This document shows positions 42,837 to 50,942 of a stretch of DNA of 64,000 bases, piece by piece. The stretch comes from JACTOJ01 sp032335695 (lineage in GTDB: Bacteria; Bacillota; Clostridia; Clostridiales; Clostridiaceae). Where the stretch lies: NCBI RefSeq assembly GCF_032335695.1, contig NZ_JACTOJ010000016.1:1-64000 (forward strand), written 5' to 3'. A model generated the notes under the pieces. That model was not told where the DNA came from, did not search any database, and worked only from the letters and a program-made list of their open reading frames with translations. Position 1 is the stretch's first letter. Each line of letters opens with the position of its first letter. The position numbers and the translations under genes are program-made.

Positions 42837-43618
42837 TAATTTACCTCCTTATTTTTTGTCAAAGATTTTTTATTTGCTAATATTAAAAGCAGGAATATAG
42901 TGATAAACATTAATGTAGACAAAGCGTTTATTGTAGGGCTTACACCTCTTCTTGCCATGGAAAAAATTTCTATGGATAAGTTTGTAACACCAGACCCTAC
43001 ATTGAAAAAACTTATTACAAAATCATCTATGGACATTGTAAAAGCGATAAGCAGTCCAGCTAAAATACCAGGCTTTATTTGAGGAAGTATCACTTTTATA
43101 AAAGTATACATTGGAGTAGCGCCTAAGTCATAGGAAGCTTTTATAATATCTTCGGGCATTTGCTTCAATTTTGGAAGAACAGATATTATTACATATGGAG
43201 TACAGAAAACAATGTGAGCTAAAATTAAAGTTGTGTATCCAAAGGTAACCTTGAAGAAAATAAATAAGGTCATAAGTGATATTGCTGTAACAATATCTGG
43301 ATTTATAATTGGAAGGTAATTGATATTCAAAGTTACCTTCTTTAGCCAAGTATTCATGTTATTAATACCAATGGCACTTAATGTCCCTAAAATTGTAGAT
43401 ATCAGTGAAGCTACAATAGCTACTGTAACCGTATTAGAAAGAGCTTTTAATATTCTATCATCATTAAAAAGAGCACTATACCAATCAAGTGTAAAATGTC
43501 CCCATTTAGCAGAGCTTTTTTCCGAATTAAAAGAAAAAATGATAAGAAAAATTATAGGAGCATATAAAAAAATATAAATTAAGGCAAGATAAATTTTTTT
43601 AGATAAATTTTTTACCAT
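42836..43618 (-). CDS. potC: Polyamine ABC permease PotC
   Basis: 260 residues, six hydrophobic segments. The EAA loop that docks with the ATPase reads KASYDLGATPMYTFIKVILP. It forms the channel with PotB. GGAGG precedes the ATG, and the frame overlaps potB by 7 nt and potD by 1 nt. Confidence 0.95.
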   Translation of the reverse strand: MVKNLSKKIYLALIYIFLYAPIIFLIIFSFNSEKSSAKWGHFTLDWYSALFNDDRILKALSNTVTVAIVASLISTILGTLSAIGINNMNTWLKKVTLNINYLPIINPDIVTAISLMTLFIFFKVTFGYTTLILAHIVFCTPYVIISVLPKLKQMPEDIIKASYDLGATPMYTFIKVILPQIKPGILAGLLIAFTMSIDDFVISFFNVGSGVTNLSIEIFSMARRGVSPTINALSTLMFITIFLLLILANKKSLTKNKEVN

Positions 43619-44451
43619 ATGCTGCTACCTCCTTCTTTTTCTTCCTTATCCATATATTTGGATAATATTGCCATAGAAATAAGTATTATCACCATCATTA
43701 TAATAGATATTGCTGAGCCTAAATACCAATCCCCAACAGAAGTAAATTGCAATTCTATAAGGTTACCTATAAGTATAAATTGTCCTCCGCCCAATATATT
43801 TGAAATTACAAAGGTAGAAACTGCAGGCATAAATACCATAGTTATACCTGACATAACACCGGGTATGCTCAGAGGAAAAATGATTTTCTTAAAAACAATC
43901 CACTTATTAGCGCCCAAATCAGCAGCGGCTTTTATAACGTTAGAGTCTATTTTTATAAGGACAGTATAAATAGGTATTATCATAAAAGGCAGAAAGTTAT
44001 AAATCATTCCAAGTATTACTGCCGTATCAGTATATAGAATATTCACGGCTGGAAGACCTAAAAATTTTAATAGTTCATTCAATGGACCATTTCTTCCTAT
44101 TATATTCATCCAGGCATAAGTTCTTAAAAGAAAGTTCATCCACATTGGTATGACTAATAAAAGCATTAATATGTTCCTAGCTTTGGATTCCAACTTCGAA
44201 AGTATATAGCTTACAGGGTAGCCTATTATAAGGCAGAATATAGTGGAGATAATTGATAGTTTTAAGGAACTTATAAGAACATCTATATATCTTTTATCTA
44301 CTAATTTTTTGTAGTTACTTAGTGTAAAACCCCCATTTGAAGTGGTGAAACTGAAGTATATAACCAAAAATATAGGAACAATTATGAATATTATGCTCCA
44401 AAGTATATATGGGTATTTGGTTAATGAAAATTTGTTTTTCATTCTATTCAC
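43612..44451 (-). CDS. potB: Polyamine ABC permease PotB
   Basis: 279 residues, six hydrophobic segments, EAA loop KAAADLGANKWIVFKKIIFP. Start is uncertain: a GTG at 44451 overlaps potA by 8 nt and lies just after GAAAGG, while an ATG nine bases later also fits. Both give the same membrane core. Confidence 0.93.
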   Translation of the reverse strand: MNRMKNKFSLTKYPYILWSIIFIIVPIFLVIYFSFTTSNGGFTLSNYKKLVDKRYIDVLISSLKLSIISTIFCLIIGYPVSYILSKLESKARNILMLLLVIPMWMNFLLRTYAWMNIIGRNGPLNELLKFLGLPAVNILYTDTAVILGMIYNFLPFMIIPIYTVLIKIDSNVIKAAADLGANKWIVFKKIIFPLSIPGVMSGITMVFMPAVSTFVISNILGGGQFILIGNLIELQFTSVGDWYLGSAISIIMMVIILISMAILSKYMDKEEKEGGSSIW

Positions 44452-45499
44452 TAACCTTTCTCATTATATGGATGTCTTCAGCATATATGTCCATACCTAT
44501 AATTTCTCCAGGCTTTACATGACGAGTATTGTGAATAAGCCATTCAGTATCATTAACTTGAGTTACAATTTCATAATGAACTCCTTTAAATATTACGGAG
44601 ATTACTTCACCTTTCAGCATGCCTTTTTCGGGCTCTATAATTTTTATATCTTCTGGTCTTATCACTACATCTATATTTTCGTTATCTAAAAATCCTTTAT
44701 CAACGCATTTAAAAGCCTTATTTTCAAAGGTAACATTATAGTCAGAAGTCATAATACCGTCAAAAATATTACTTTCTCCTATAAACCTAGCTACAAATTT
44801 ATTTTTAGGCTCATTATATACATCTTCCGGGGTACCTATTTGTTGAATTGTACCCTTGTCCATTACTACTATGGTATCAGACATAGTAAGAGCTTCTTCT
44901 TGATCGTGAGTTACAAATATAAAAGTTATCCCCAATTTTTTCTGAATTCTTTTAAGTTCTAACTGCATCTCTTTTCTTAGCTTTAAATCCAGAGCTCCTA
45001 GGGGTTCGTCCAAAAGAAGCACCTTAGGTTCATTTACTAATGCTCTTGCTATTGCAACTCTTTGCTGCTGACCTCCGCTTAAAGAATCTGTAGATCTCTT
45101 CTCAAAGCCTTCTAGATCTACTAGCTTAAGCATATGTTTTACTTTTTCGTCAATTTCATTCTGTGGAAGCTTTTTAATTCTTAGGCCAAAAGCTATGTTT
45201 TCATATACATTCATATGAGTGAAAAGGGCGTATTTTTGGAATACCGTATTTATTTGTCTTTTGTGAGGAGGAACATCATTTAATGTATTGCCGTCAAATA
45301 TAACATTTCCGCCATCAACATTTTCAAATCCTGCAATTATATTTAGTGTAGTAGTTTTTCCACATCCACTAGGTCCAAGCAGAGTCAAAAATTCATTCCT
45401 TTTTATATGTAGATTTACATTATTAAGAACTACATTGTTTTGAAATTTTTTTGTTATATTACTAAGTTCAATTATTATATCCTGATGATTTTCACACAT
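44444..45499 (-). CDS. potA: Polyamine ABC ATPase PotA
   Basis: 351 residues. Walker A GPSGCGKTTT, Q-loop FQKYALFTHMNV, signature LSGGQQQRVAIARAL, Walker B VLLLDEPLGALD, then the C-terminal TOBE-type domain (IRPEDIKI). It powers uptake through PotBC. The ATG at 45499 follows AGAGGTG; an upstream in-frame ATG overlaps that SD. 23 nt separate it from the regulator gene, so they form one operon. Confidence 0.96.
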   Translation of the reverse strand: MCENHQDIIIELSNITKKFQNNVVLNNVNLHIKRNEFLTLLGPSGCGKTTTLNIIAGFENVDGGNVIFDGNTLNDVPPHKRQINTVFQKYALFTHMNVYENIAFGLRIKKLPQNEIDEKVKHMLKLVDLEGFEKRSTDSLSGGQQQRVAIARALVNEPKVLLLDEPLGALDLKLRKEMQLELKRIQKKLGITFIFVTHDQEEALTMSDTIVVMDKGTIQQIGTPEDVYNEPKNKFVARFIGESNIFDGIMTSDYNVTFENKAFKCVDKGFLDNENIDVVIRPEDIKIIEPEKGMLKGEVISVIFKGVHYEIVTQVNDTEWLIHNTRHVKPGEIIGMDIYAEDIHIMRKVSE

Positions 45500-45522
45500 G
45501 CTAAACACCTCTTTCATAAAGT

Positions 45523-46062
45523 CTAAAAGGATGGAGGACTGCTAATCCATAATATTTTGGCCATAGAGGAACCGCTGTTTGATATATAGTGATTAACATT
45601 AGGCTTAAAGTAAAATCCTTCACCTTTTTTTACTTTGTACTTTTTATTCCCTAAATGGAGAAATATTGTTCCATTTAGAACATATCCAAATTCTTCTCCC
45701 TCGTGAGGATTATCCTCAACGGACTGCCCTCCTGAACCGAGAGTAACAAGTATTGGCTCCATTAAATTCTTTTGCGCATTTGAAACTAACCAAACTAACG
45801 AAAATTTCAACTTATCATTAGAGGTTTCAAACATATCATCTTCAGTAAAAACTACTTTTTCTTGACTATCTTCAATGAAAAATTCTGTTAAATTAGTTCC
45901 TAAAGCATGAAGTATATCATTTAAAGTAGCAATTGAGGGAGAAGTTAAATCTCTCTCAATCTGAGATATGAATCCTTTTGATAACTCACATCTGTTGGCG
46001 AGTTCTTCTTGAGTGAGCTGTTTTTCAACTCTTAGCATTTTAATTTTATTACCTATTTCCAT
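45523..46062 (-). CDS. XRE-family HTH regulator with C-terminal cupin
   Basis: 179 residues. HTH at about 7-60 (LTQEELANRCELSKGFISQIE) and a cupin domain at about 105-175 (HEGEEFGYVLNGTIFLHLG, KKGEGFYFKPNVNHYISN). HTH-cupin proteins such as PuuR often control polyamine genes and sense a small ligand in the cupin. First gene of the pot operon, so it probably controls its own promoter through the operators upstream. AGAAGGTG SD. Confidence 0.9.
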   Translation of the reverse strand: MEIGNKIKMLRVEKQLTQEELANRCELSKGFISQIERDLTSPSIATLNDILHALGTNLTEFFIEDSQEKVVFTEDDMFETSNDKLKFSLVWLVSNAQKNLMEPILVTLGSGGQSVEDNPHEGEEFGYVLNGTIFLHLGNKKYKVKKGEGFYFKPNVNHYISNSGSSMAKILWISSPPSF

Positions 46063-46087
46063 GCTTCACCTTCTTAAAACAAAGTTA

Positions 46088-46165
46088 TATAAAAATAATA
46101 GTAAAGCTATTGTAAACTTTAAGTTTAATTTTACTAATATATGTTATTGCTAAACTTTAAGTATA
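46088..46165 (-). promoter_or_regulatory. pot operon promoter with two TAAACTT-T-AAGTTTA operators
   Basis: Minus-strand TTTACA (46111-46116), 17 nt, TTTATA (46088-46093). Operator 1, TAAACTTTAAGTTTA (46113-46127), is a perfect 7-1-7 palindrome covering the -35. Operator 2, TAAACTTTAAGTATA (46151-46165), has one mismatch and lies 38 bp upstream centre to centre. Binding by the HTH-cupin protein is inferred. Confidence 0.6.
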
Positions 46166-46284
46166 ATAATACTAAACAAAGGTATTATACAAATATTGTT
46201 TATATAAATCAATATATAAATCAAAATTTTATTATATATAGAAATTTATCATAGCTGTGATAATATAGAGATAAGAATCAATTT

Positions 46285-46317
46285 AAACTCAAACGTAAAA
46301 GTAGGGTTTGAGTTTTT
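46285..46317 (+). terminator. Terminator-like hairpin in greA leader
   Basis: AAACTCAAAC (46285-46294) pairs with GTTTGAGTTT (46306-46315) around an 11-nt loop, ending in T5. It lies 9 nt before the greA SD and follows no plus-strand gene, since the neighbour is divergent. Just upstream, TTATCATAGC-TGTGATAA (46246-46263) is another near-palindrome. Confidence 0.65.
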
Positions 46318-46336
46318 AAGAAAAGAGGTAAGGACT

Positions 46337-46819
46337 GTGCATAATTATTTAACTGAAGAAGTTATTAATAAGTTGCAGGAGGAAATTGAACACAGGAAAG
46401 TCGTGGTTAGAAGAAGAATAAATGATGATTTAAAAGAAGCCAGAGCTCAAGGAGATTTGAGCGAAAATTATGAATATAAAGCGGCGAAAAGAGATAGAGC
46501 TCAGAATGAAGGAAGAATAAGATATTTGGAAAGAATGATAAGAACAGCTAAAGTGGTAAATGATGATACATCTGAAGATGAAGTTGGCATAGGAAAAACA
46601 GTTGCTGTAAGTTTTATAAATGATGAGGAAGAAGAAAACTTCTTTATAGTAACAACTGTAGAGGCAGATCCATTAAATAATAAAATAAGCATAGAATCTC
46701 CTATTGGGAAGGCTATATATAGAAAACATATAGGTGAGATTGTTGAAGTAGAAGCACCAGAAGAAAAATATAAAATAAAAATAGAAAATATTTTTAGAAC
46801 TGACGCAGAAGAGGAATGA
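46337..46819 (+). CDS. greA: Transcript cleavage factor GreA
   Basis: 160 residues: N-terminal coiled coil with the acidic tip (residues about 38-48, EARAQGDLSENYEYKAAK) and C-terminal FKBP-like domain (ESPIGKAIYRKHIGE). It binds the RNA polymerase secondary channel and rescues backtracked complexes. Start is GTG at 46337 behind AGGTAAGG. Confidence 0.95.
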   Translation: MHNYLTEEVINKLQEEIEHRKVVVRRRINDDLKEARAQGDLSENYEYKAAKRDRAQNEGRIRYLERMIRTAKVVNDDTSEDEVGIGKTVAVSFINDEEEENFFIVTTVEADPLNNKISIESPIGKAIYRKHIGEIVEVEAPEEKYKIKIENIFRTDAEEE

Positions 46820-46849
46820 TTTATAAAATCTAAATAATTACAGAGAATG

Positions 46850-46908
46850 TTGACAAGTTTACTATGATTTGCTATTCTAATTTATAGCATAGTAAAAGAC
46901 TCGGAATT
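46850..46908 (+). promoter_or_regulatory. iscR promoter, bulged dyad and CTCGGAATT motif
   Basis: TTGACA (46850-46855), 17 nt, TATTCT (46873-46878). TTTACTAT...GCTAT (46858-46875) is mirrored by ATAGCATAGTAAA (46884-46896), with five extra bases in the left arm; the dyad spans the -10 and start. CTCGGAATT (46900-46908) recurs in the suf leader. Autoregulation by IscR is likely (inferred). Confidence 0.6.
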
Positions 46909-46927
46909 AGTTAAAGGAAGTGGTTTA

Positions 46928-47365
46928 ATGAAGCTGTCTACAAAAGGCAGATATGGAGTTAAAGCTATGGTTGATCTTGCAATTAATTATGGGGAAGCAC
47001 CTATTTCAATAAAAAGTATATCTGAAAGACAAAATTTATCAGAGTACTATCTTGAACAATTATTTGCGCCGCTGAGAAAAGCGGGCTTAATTAATAGTAT
47101 AAGAGGTGCACAGGGCGGATATGTACTAGCTAAACCACCTAAAGAGATAACTGTAGCAGACATAATATCTGTTTTGGAAGGACCTATAGAGATATCAGAA
47201 TGTATCGACGGCATATCCTGTAGCAATGAGGATTATTGTGCTACTAGATTGCTTTGGGAAAAAATAAAAAATAGCATTGATAGTGTTATGAAAACAACTA
47301 GTTTAGAAGATATAGTTAATGATTATAATAGAATTAGTAAAAAATGCAGTCATGAAAGCAATTAA
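46928..47365 (+). CDS. iscR: Rrf2-family Fe-S regulator IscR
   Basis: 145 residues. Winged HTH at the N-terminus (MKLSTKGRYGVKAMVDLA, ISERQNLSEYYLEQL) and three cysteines in SECIDGISCSNEDYCATR that can hold an Fe-S cluster. CymR, a cysteine regulator of the same family, lacks such cysteines, so IscR is the better call. Leads iscR-iscS-iscU. Confidence 0.92.
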   Translation: MKLSTKGRYGVKAMVDLAINYGEAPISIKSISERQNLSEYYLEQLFAPLRKAGLINSIRGAQGGYVLAKPPKEITVADIISVLEGPIEISECIDGISCSNEDYCATRLLWEKIKNSIDSVMKTTSLEDIVNDYNRISKKCSHESN

Positions 47366-47379
47366 GGAAGGTGAAAGTA

Positions 47380-48549
47380 ATGAACAAAACTATTTACATG
47401 GATTATGCAGCTACCACTTATACCAAACCAGAGGTGTTAAAGGAAATGTTACCTTATTTCAATGAGAATTTTGGTAACCCTTCTTCTATATACTCCTTGT
47501 CTAGGGTTACTAAAAAAGCTATCGATGAAAGCAGAGATAAGGTAGCAAAGGCGATAAATGCTGATTCTTCAGAAATATTTTTTACAGGTTCTGGTTCTGA
47601 AGCTGATAACTGGGCTTTAAAGGGAATAGCCTTTGCTAATAAAAATAAAGGAAATCACATAATTACAACAAAAATAGAACATCATGCTATACTTCATGCT
47701 TGTGAATTTTTAGAAAAACATGGATTTGAAGTTACTTATCTTCCTGTAGACCAGTATGGTTTTATAAAGATTGAAGATTTAAAGTCAGCCATAAAAGATA
47801 CAACTATACTTGTATCAATAATGTTTGCTAACAATGAAATAGGAACTATACAAAACATAAAAGAAATAGGTAAATTATGTAGAGAAAATAAAGTATTTTT
47901 CCATACAGATGCAGTTCAAGCTATTGGAGCAGTAGAGATAGATGTTAAAGATATGAATATAGACTTATTATCAATGGCTGGACATAAATTTTATGGACCT
48001 AAAGGCGTCGGAGCTTTATACATAAGAAAAGGTGTTAGAGTAGACAATTTAATTCACGGCGGCGGACAGGAGAGAGCCAAAAGGGCAGGAACAGAAAATG
48101 TTGCCAGCATAGTTGGCATAGGAAAGGCTATAGAACTTGCCACTTCAGACATAAAAGCTAGAAATGAGAGACTGTCAGCCCTTAGAGATAAGCTCATCGA
48201 TGGACTTTTAAAAACGCCATATACTAGACTTAATGGACCTAAGGGAGATAAAAGACTGGCTTCCAATGTAAATATATGTTTTGAATATATTGAAGGGGAA
48301 TCAATACTTTTGTTATTAGATGATGCCGGGATATGTGCCTCCTCTGGAAGCGCTTGTACATCAGGAGCTTTAGACCCTTCACATGTGCTTTTGGCAATTG
48401 GATTGCCTCATGAGATAGCTCATGGCTCTCTTAGGTTGTCTATAGGAGATGGTACTACCGAAGAAGATGTAAACTATGTGCTTGAGGTAATTCCAGCAAT
48501 AATAGAAAGATTGAGAGCAATGTCTCCATTATACGAAAATGTAAAGTAA
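47380..48549 (+). CDS. iscS: Cysteine desulfurase IscS (type I)
   Basis: 389 residues. PLP lysine K203 (AGHKFYGPKGVG) and catalytic Cys326 (SSGSACTSG) on the long mobile loop of type I enzymes. It supplies sulfur to IscU and to tRNA thiolation. The ATG at 47380 follows GGAAGG; an in-frame GTG nine bases earlier overlaps that SD. 14 nt separate it from iscR. Confidence 0.96.
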   Translation: MNKTIYMDYAATTYTKPEVLKEMLPYFNENFGNPSSIYSLSRVTKKAIDESRDKVAKAINADSSEIFFTGSGSEADNWALKGIAFANKNKGNHIITTKIEHHAILHACEFLEKHGFEVTYLPVDQYGFIKIEDLKSAIKDTTILVSIMFANNEIGTIQNIKEIGKLCRENKVFFHTDAVQAIGAVEIDVKDMNIDLLSMAGHKFYGPKGVGALYIRKGVRVDNLIHGGGQERAKRAGTENVASIVGIGKAIELATSDIKARNERLSALRDKLIDGLLKTPYTRLNGPKGDKRLASNVNICFEYIEGESILLLLDDAGICASSGSACTSGALDPSHVLLAIGLPHEIAHGSLRLSIGDGTTEEDVNYVLEVIPAIIERLRAMSPLYENVK

Positions 48550-48586
48550 ATATAGAATTATTCACAGAATTTAAGGAGGAAAATTT

Positions 48587-49012
48587 ATGTACAGCGAAAA
48601 GGTTATGGATCATTTTAGGAATCCGAGAAATGTAGGAGAAATAGACGATGCTAATGGTATCGGAGAAGTAGGAAATGCAAAATGTGGAGATATAATGAAA
48701 ATCTACTTAAAAGTAGAAGATAATATAGTTAAAGATGTAAAATTTAAGACTTATGGCTGTGGATCTGCTATAGCATCTTCTAGTATGGCTACAGAATTAA
48801 TTAAAGGAAAATCCTTAGAAGACGCATGGCAGCTTACTAACAAGGCTGTAGCAGAAGCTTTAGACGGACTTCCACCAATAAAGATGCATTGCTCAGTTTT
48901 GGCTGAAGAAGCTATACATAAAGCAATAAACGAATATAGAATATCTCAAGGCTTAGAAACTTGGGCTTACGAAGAACATGATGATATTCATGATCAAGTT
49001 CATGGAGAATAG
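48587..49012 (+). CDS. iscU: Fe-S scaffold IscU/NifU N-terminal
   Basis: 141 residues with the three scaffold cysteines Cys33, Cys58 and Cys102 and Asp35; the usual LPPIKMHCSVLAEEAI is present. It assembles clusters from IscS sulfur. There are no hscA/hscB/fdx genes after it, as usual in clostridia. AAGGAGG SD. Confidence 0.95.
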   Translation: MYSEKVMDHFRNPRNVGEIDDANGIGEVGNAKCGDIMKIYLKVEDNIVKDVKFKTYGCGSAIASSSMATELIKGKSLEDAWQLTNKAVAEALDGLPPIKMHCSVLAEEAIHKAINEYRISQGLETWAYEEHDDIHDQVHGE

Positions 49013-49025
49013 AAAATATTTATTT

Positions 49026-49058
49026 AAAACCTGCTGAATTTTCAGTGGGTTTTTATTT
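49026..49058 (+). terminator. Terminator of isc operon
   Basis: AAAACCTGCTGAA and TTCAGTGGGTTTT pair over 13 bp with two wobbles and a 2-nt loop, then TATTTTT. Confidence 0.85.
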
Positions 49059-49143
49059 TTGGCTATGTTTAATACTTAGGCATTATGCAAATAATATATT
49101 TGCTTTAAATATATGAATTTATGCGAGGATGTGCTGATTAGAT

Positions 49144-49635
49144 ATGTATAATGTTAAAAATTTTTATTTAAAATCCGTTGTAGATATAAATTCAAAATTT
49201 ATAGGAAATATTAAGGATATATATTTAAACATAGGCTCAACAAGTGTTAATGGCTTTTCTATATTAAAAAGCTCAATTCTTAACAGAGAAGTACGAGTAG
49301 ATGTAAAGGATATAATATATTACAATCATAAAATTGTAATTTCAAAGGTCACGGAGCAGGGCGGATTAAAATTTCAAGATATAAAAGGAATGAATGTTAT
49401 TGATACTTGCGGCAGATCTATAGGCATATTAGAAAATATGATTTTCGACTTAAACTTTGATATTAAAGCTATCATAGTTTCACCTGGAATCGTAAGTAAA
49501 CTATTTAAAGGTAAAAGAGTAATACCCATAAGCAAAATTATAATTGGAGAAAAAAATATATTATCTTTTGAAAAAGATAATGTAAGCTTAAGTAGTCTAA
49601 TTCATAGTATTGGAAGTGTAGTTTGCCATGAGTAA
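49144..49635 (+). CDS. PRC-barrel domain protein
   Basis: 163 residues with two PRC-barrel-like halves: residues about 5-65 (VVDINSKFIGNIKDIYLN) and 80-150 (VIDTCGRSIGILENMIFDL). PRC barrels are small beta domains that bind RNA or proteins. The SD is weak (GAGG 15 nt upstream). It overlaps the permease gene by 8 nt, so the two may act together, but no function can be assigned. Confidence 0.7.
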   Translation: MYNVKNFYLKSVVDINSKFIGNIKDIYLNIGSTSVNGFSILKSSILNREVRVDVKDIIYYNHKIVISKVTEQGGLKFQDIKGMNVIDTCGRSIGILENMIFDLNFDIKAIIVSPGIVSKLFKGKRVIPISKIIIGEKNILSFEKDNVSLSSLIHSIGSVVCHE

Positions 49636-50641
49636 AAGGATAAGTTATGTTATAGGAATTATAATTGTAATAATGTTGGTATATCTGCTAAGTAAAAATT
49701 TTATATTTGATGTTTTGATGCAAACCTTATTTATATCATTAGTAGTGGCATATTCATTAAAGCCTTTCCAAAATTTACTTATTCAAAAAGGGTTAACTAG
49801 AAAACTATCAGCAGCTATTTTAGTGGCTGGGCTATTTGCAATAATAATACTTATGATTATTTTCTTCGTTCCAGCATTTTTTAAAGAAGTAACTAATATC
49901 GGGAATTCACTTTATAAAGTAAGCTATATCTTAGATGATTTTTATAAAAAGTATAAAGGCTTTGCAGAGAATAGGTATGTAAATGAATTTGTCCAAATAG
50001 CTATATCTAAAGGAGAAGTTTTAATAAAAAAGTTTATAAACTCGATGATGAACGGAATTATAGAAAAGACTGGAGAACTATTTTCCTTTGCTGTAATACC
50101 TATCATGATTTATTATATATTAGCAGATGGAGATATATTGTCAAAAACTATAGTTAATTTTGTACCCGTTAGAAGCAGATCGGTATTTGTTAATTTATGC
50201 AGAGATATAAACAATATGTTATCAAAATACATAATAAGCCAGTTCTTTTTAAGCCTTATAGTAAGCACTTTAACATTTATTCTTTTAATTATACTGGGAG
50301 TAAATTATCCCTTAATACTTTCGATACTGAATGGGATATTCAATATAATACCATATTTTGGGCCTCTTTTTGGGGCTGTTCCAGCAGTTATTATAGCCTT
50401 TTTACAATCTCCTAAAACAGCAATAGTGACTATTATATTTTTAAATTTAATACAGCAGATAGAGGGAGATATTATATCGCCTAAACTTACAGGAGATATG
50501 GTAGATATGCACCCTTTATATATAATCGTACTTCTTATAGTTGGCGAAAGAATAGGTGGATTTGTAGGAATGGTATTAGCGGTACCTATAGCTGTGGCCA
50601 TAAAAGTAATACTTGAAGATTTAGAAAACTATATGTATTGA
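49628..50641 (+). CDS. AI-2E-family transporter (YdbI/YrrI-like)
   Basis: 337 residues, about eight hydrophobic segments. The C-terminal FNIIPYFGPLFGAVPAVIIAFLQSP and QIEGDIISPKLTGDMVDMHPL are hallmarks of the family. Members export diverse substrates or ions; AI-2 export is shown for very few. In B. subtilis a homologue also sits just before alaS. It overlaps the PRC gene; the alaS promoter lies over its final codons. Confidence 0.88.
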   Translation: MSKRISYVIGIIIVIMLVYLLSKNFIFDVLMQTLFISLVVAYSLKPFQNLLIQKGLTRKLSAAILVAGLFAIIILMIIFFVPAFFKEVTNIGNSLYKVSYILDDFYKKYKGFAENRYVNEFVQIAISKGEVLIKKFINSMMNGIIEKTGELFSFAVIPIMIYYILADGDILSKTIVNFVPVRSRSVFVNLCRDINNMLSKYIISQFFLSLIVSTLTFILLIILGVNYPLILSILNGIFNIIPYFGPLFGAVPAVIIAFLQSPKTAIVTIIFLNLIQQIEGDIISPKLTGDMVDMHPLYIIVLLIVGERIGGFVGMVLAVPIAVAIKVILEDLENYMY

Positions 50642-50666
50642 CATAAAAACTCTATTAAATTATAAT
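50638..50666 (+). promoter_or_regulatory. alaS promoter
   Basis: Perfect consensus: TTGACA (50638-50643), 17 nt, TATAAT (50661-50666). The -35 overlaps the stop codon of the preceding gene. Confidence 0.85.
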
Positions 50667-50725
50667 AACATCTATAATAATTGAATATTTTAGCAATGAT
50701 ATGGATGAGTAAATATATTGATTCT

Positions 50726-50876
50726 TAAAGAGAGAAAGTGGCAGGTGAAAACTTTCAGATGAATATATTGAAGCTGCCATGGAGCTTTTATTTAAAATAA
50801 GCTGTAGAAAAATTTTTCTGCAATTAGGGTGGTACCACGGATACTTTCGTCCCTTTCGGATGAAGGTATTTTTTTA
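50726..50876 (+). ncRNA. T-box leader for alaS with short Stem I
   Basis: The T-box sequence AGGGTGGTACCACGG (50826-50840) is unmistakable and is followed by a terminator (ATACTTTCGTCC/GGATGAAGGTAT then T7, 50841-50876). A stem III (GTAGAAAAA/TTTTTCTGC) precedes it. A likely specifier is GCT (Ala) at 50773-50775 after GAA, flanked by GTGGC (50738-50742) and GCCAT (50776-50780). Uncharged tRNA-Ala would favour the antiterminator and alaS expression. Stem I looks unusually short. Confidence 0.9.
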
Positions 50877-50942
50877 TTTTATAACACAGAAAAACAAATT
50901 ACTAATAACTATATTACATAGTAGCTGCAGGGAGGAAAATAT

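Noticed and set aside
50778..50786. TGG (Trp) as T-box specifier
   Set aside because: The downstream gene is alaS and GCT follows GAA in the position expected for the specifier.
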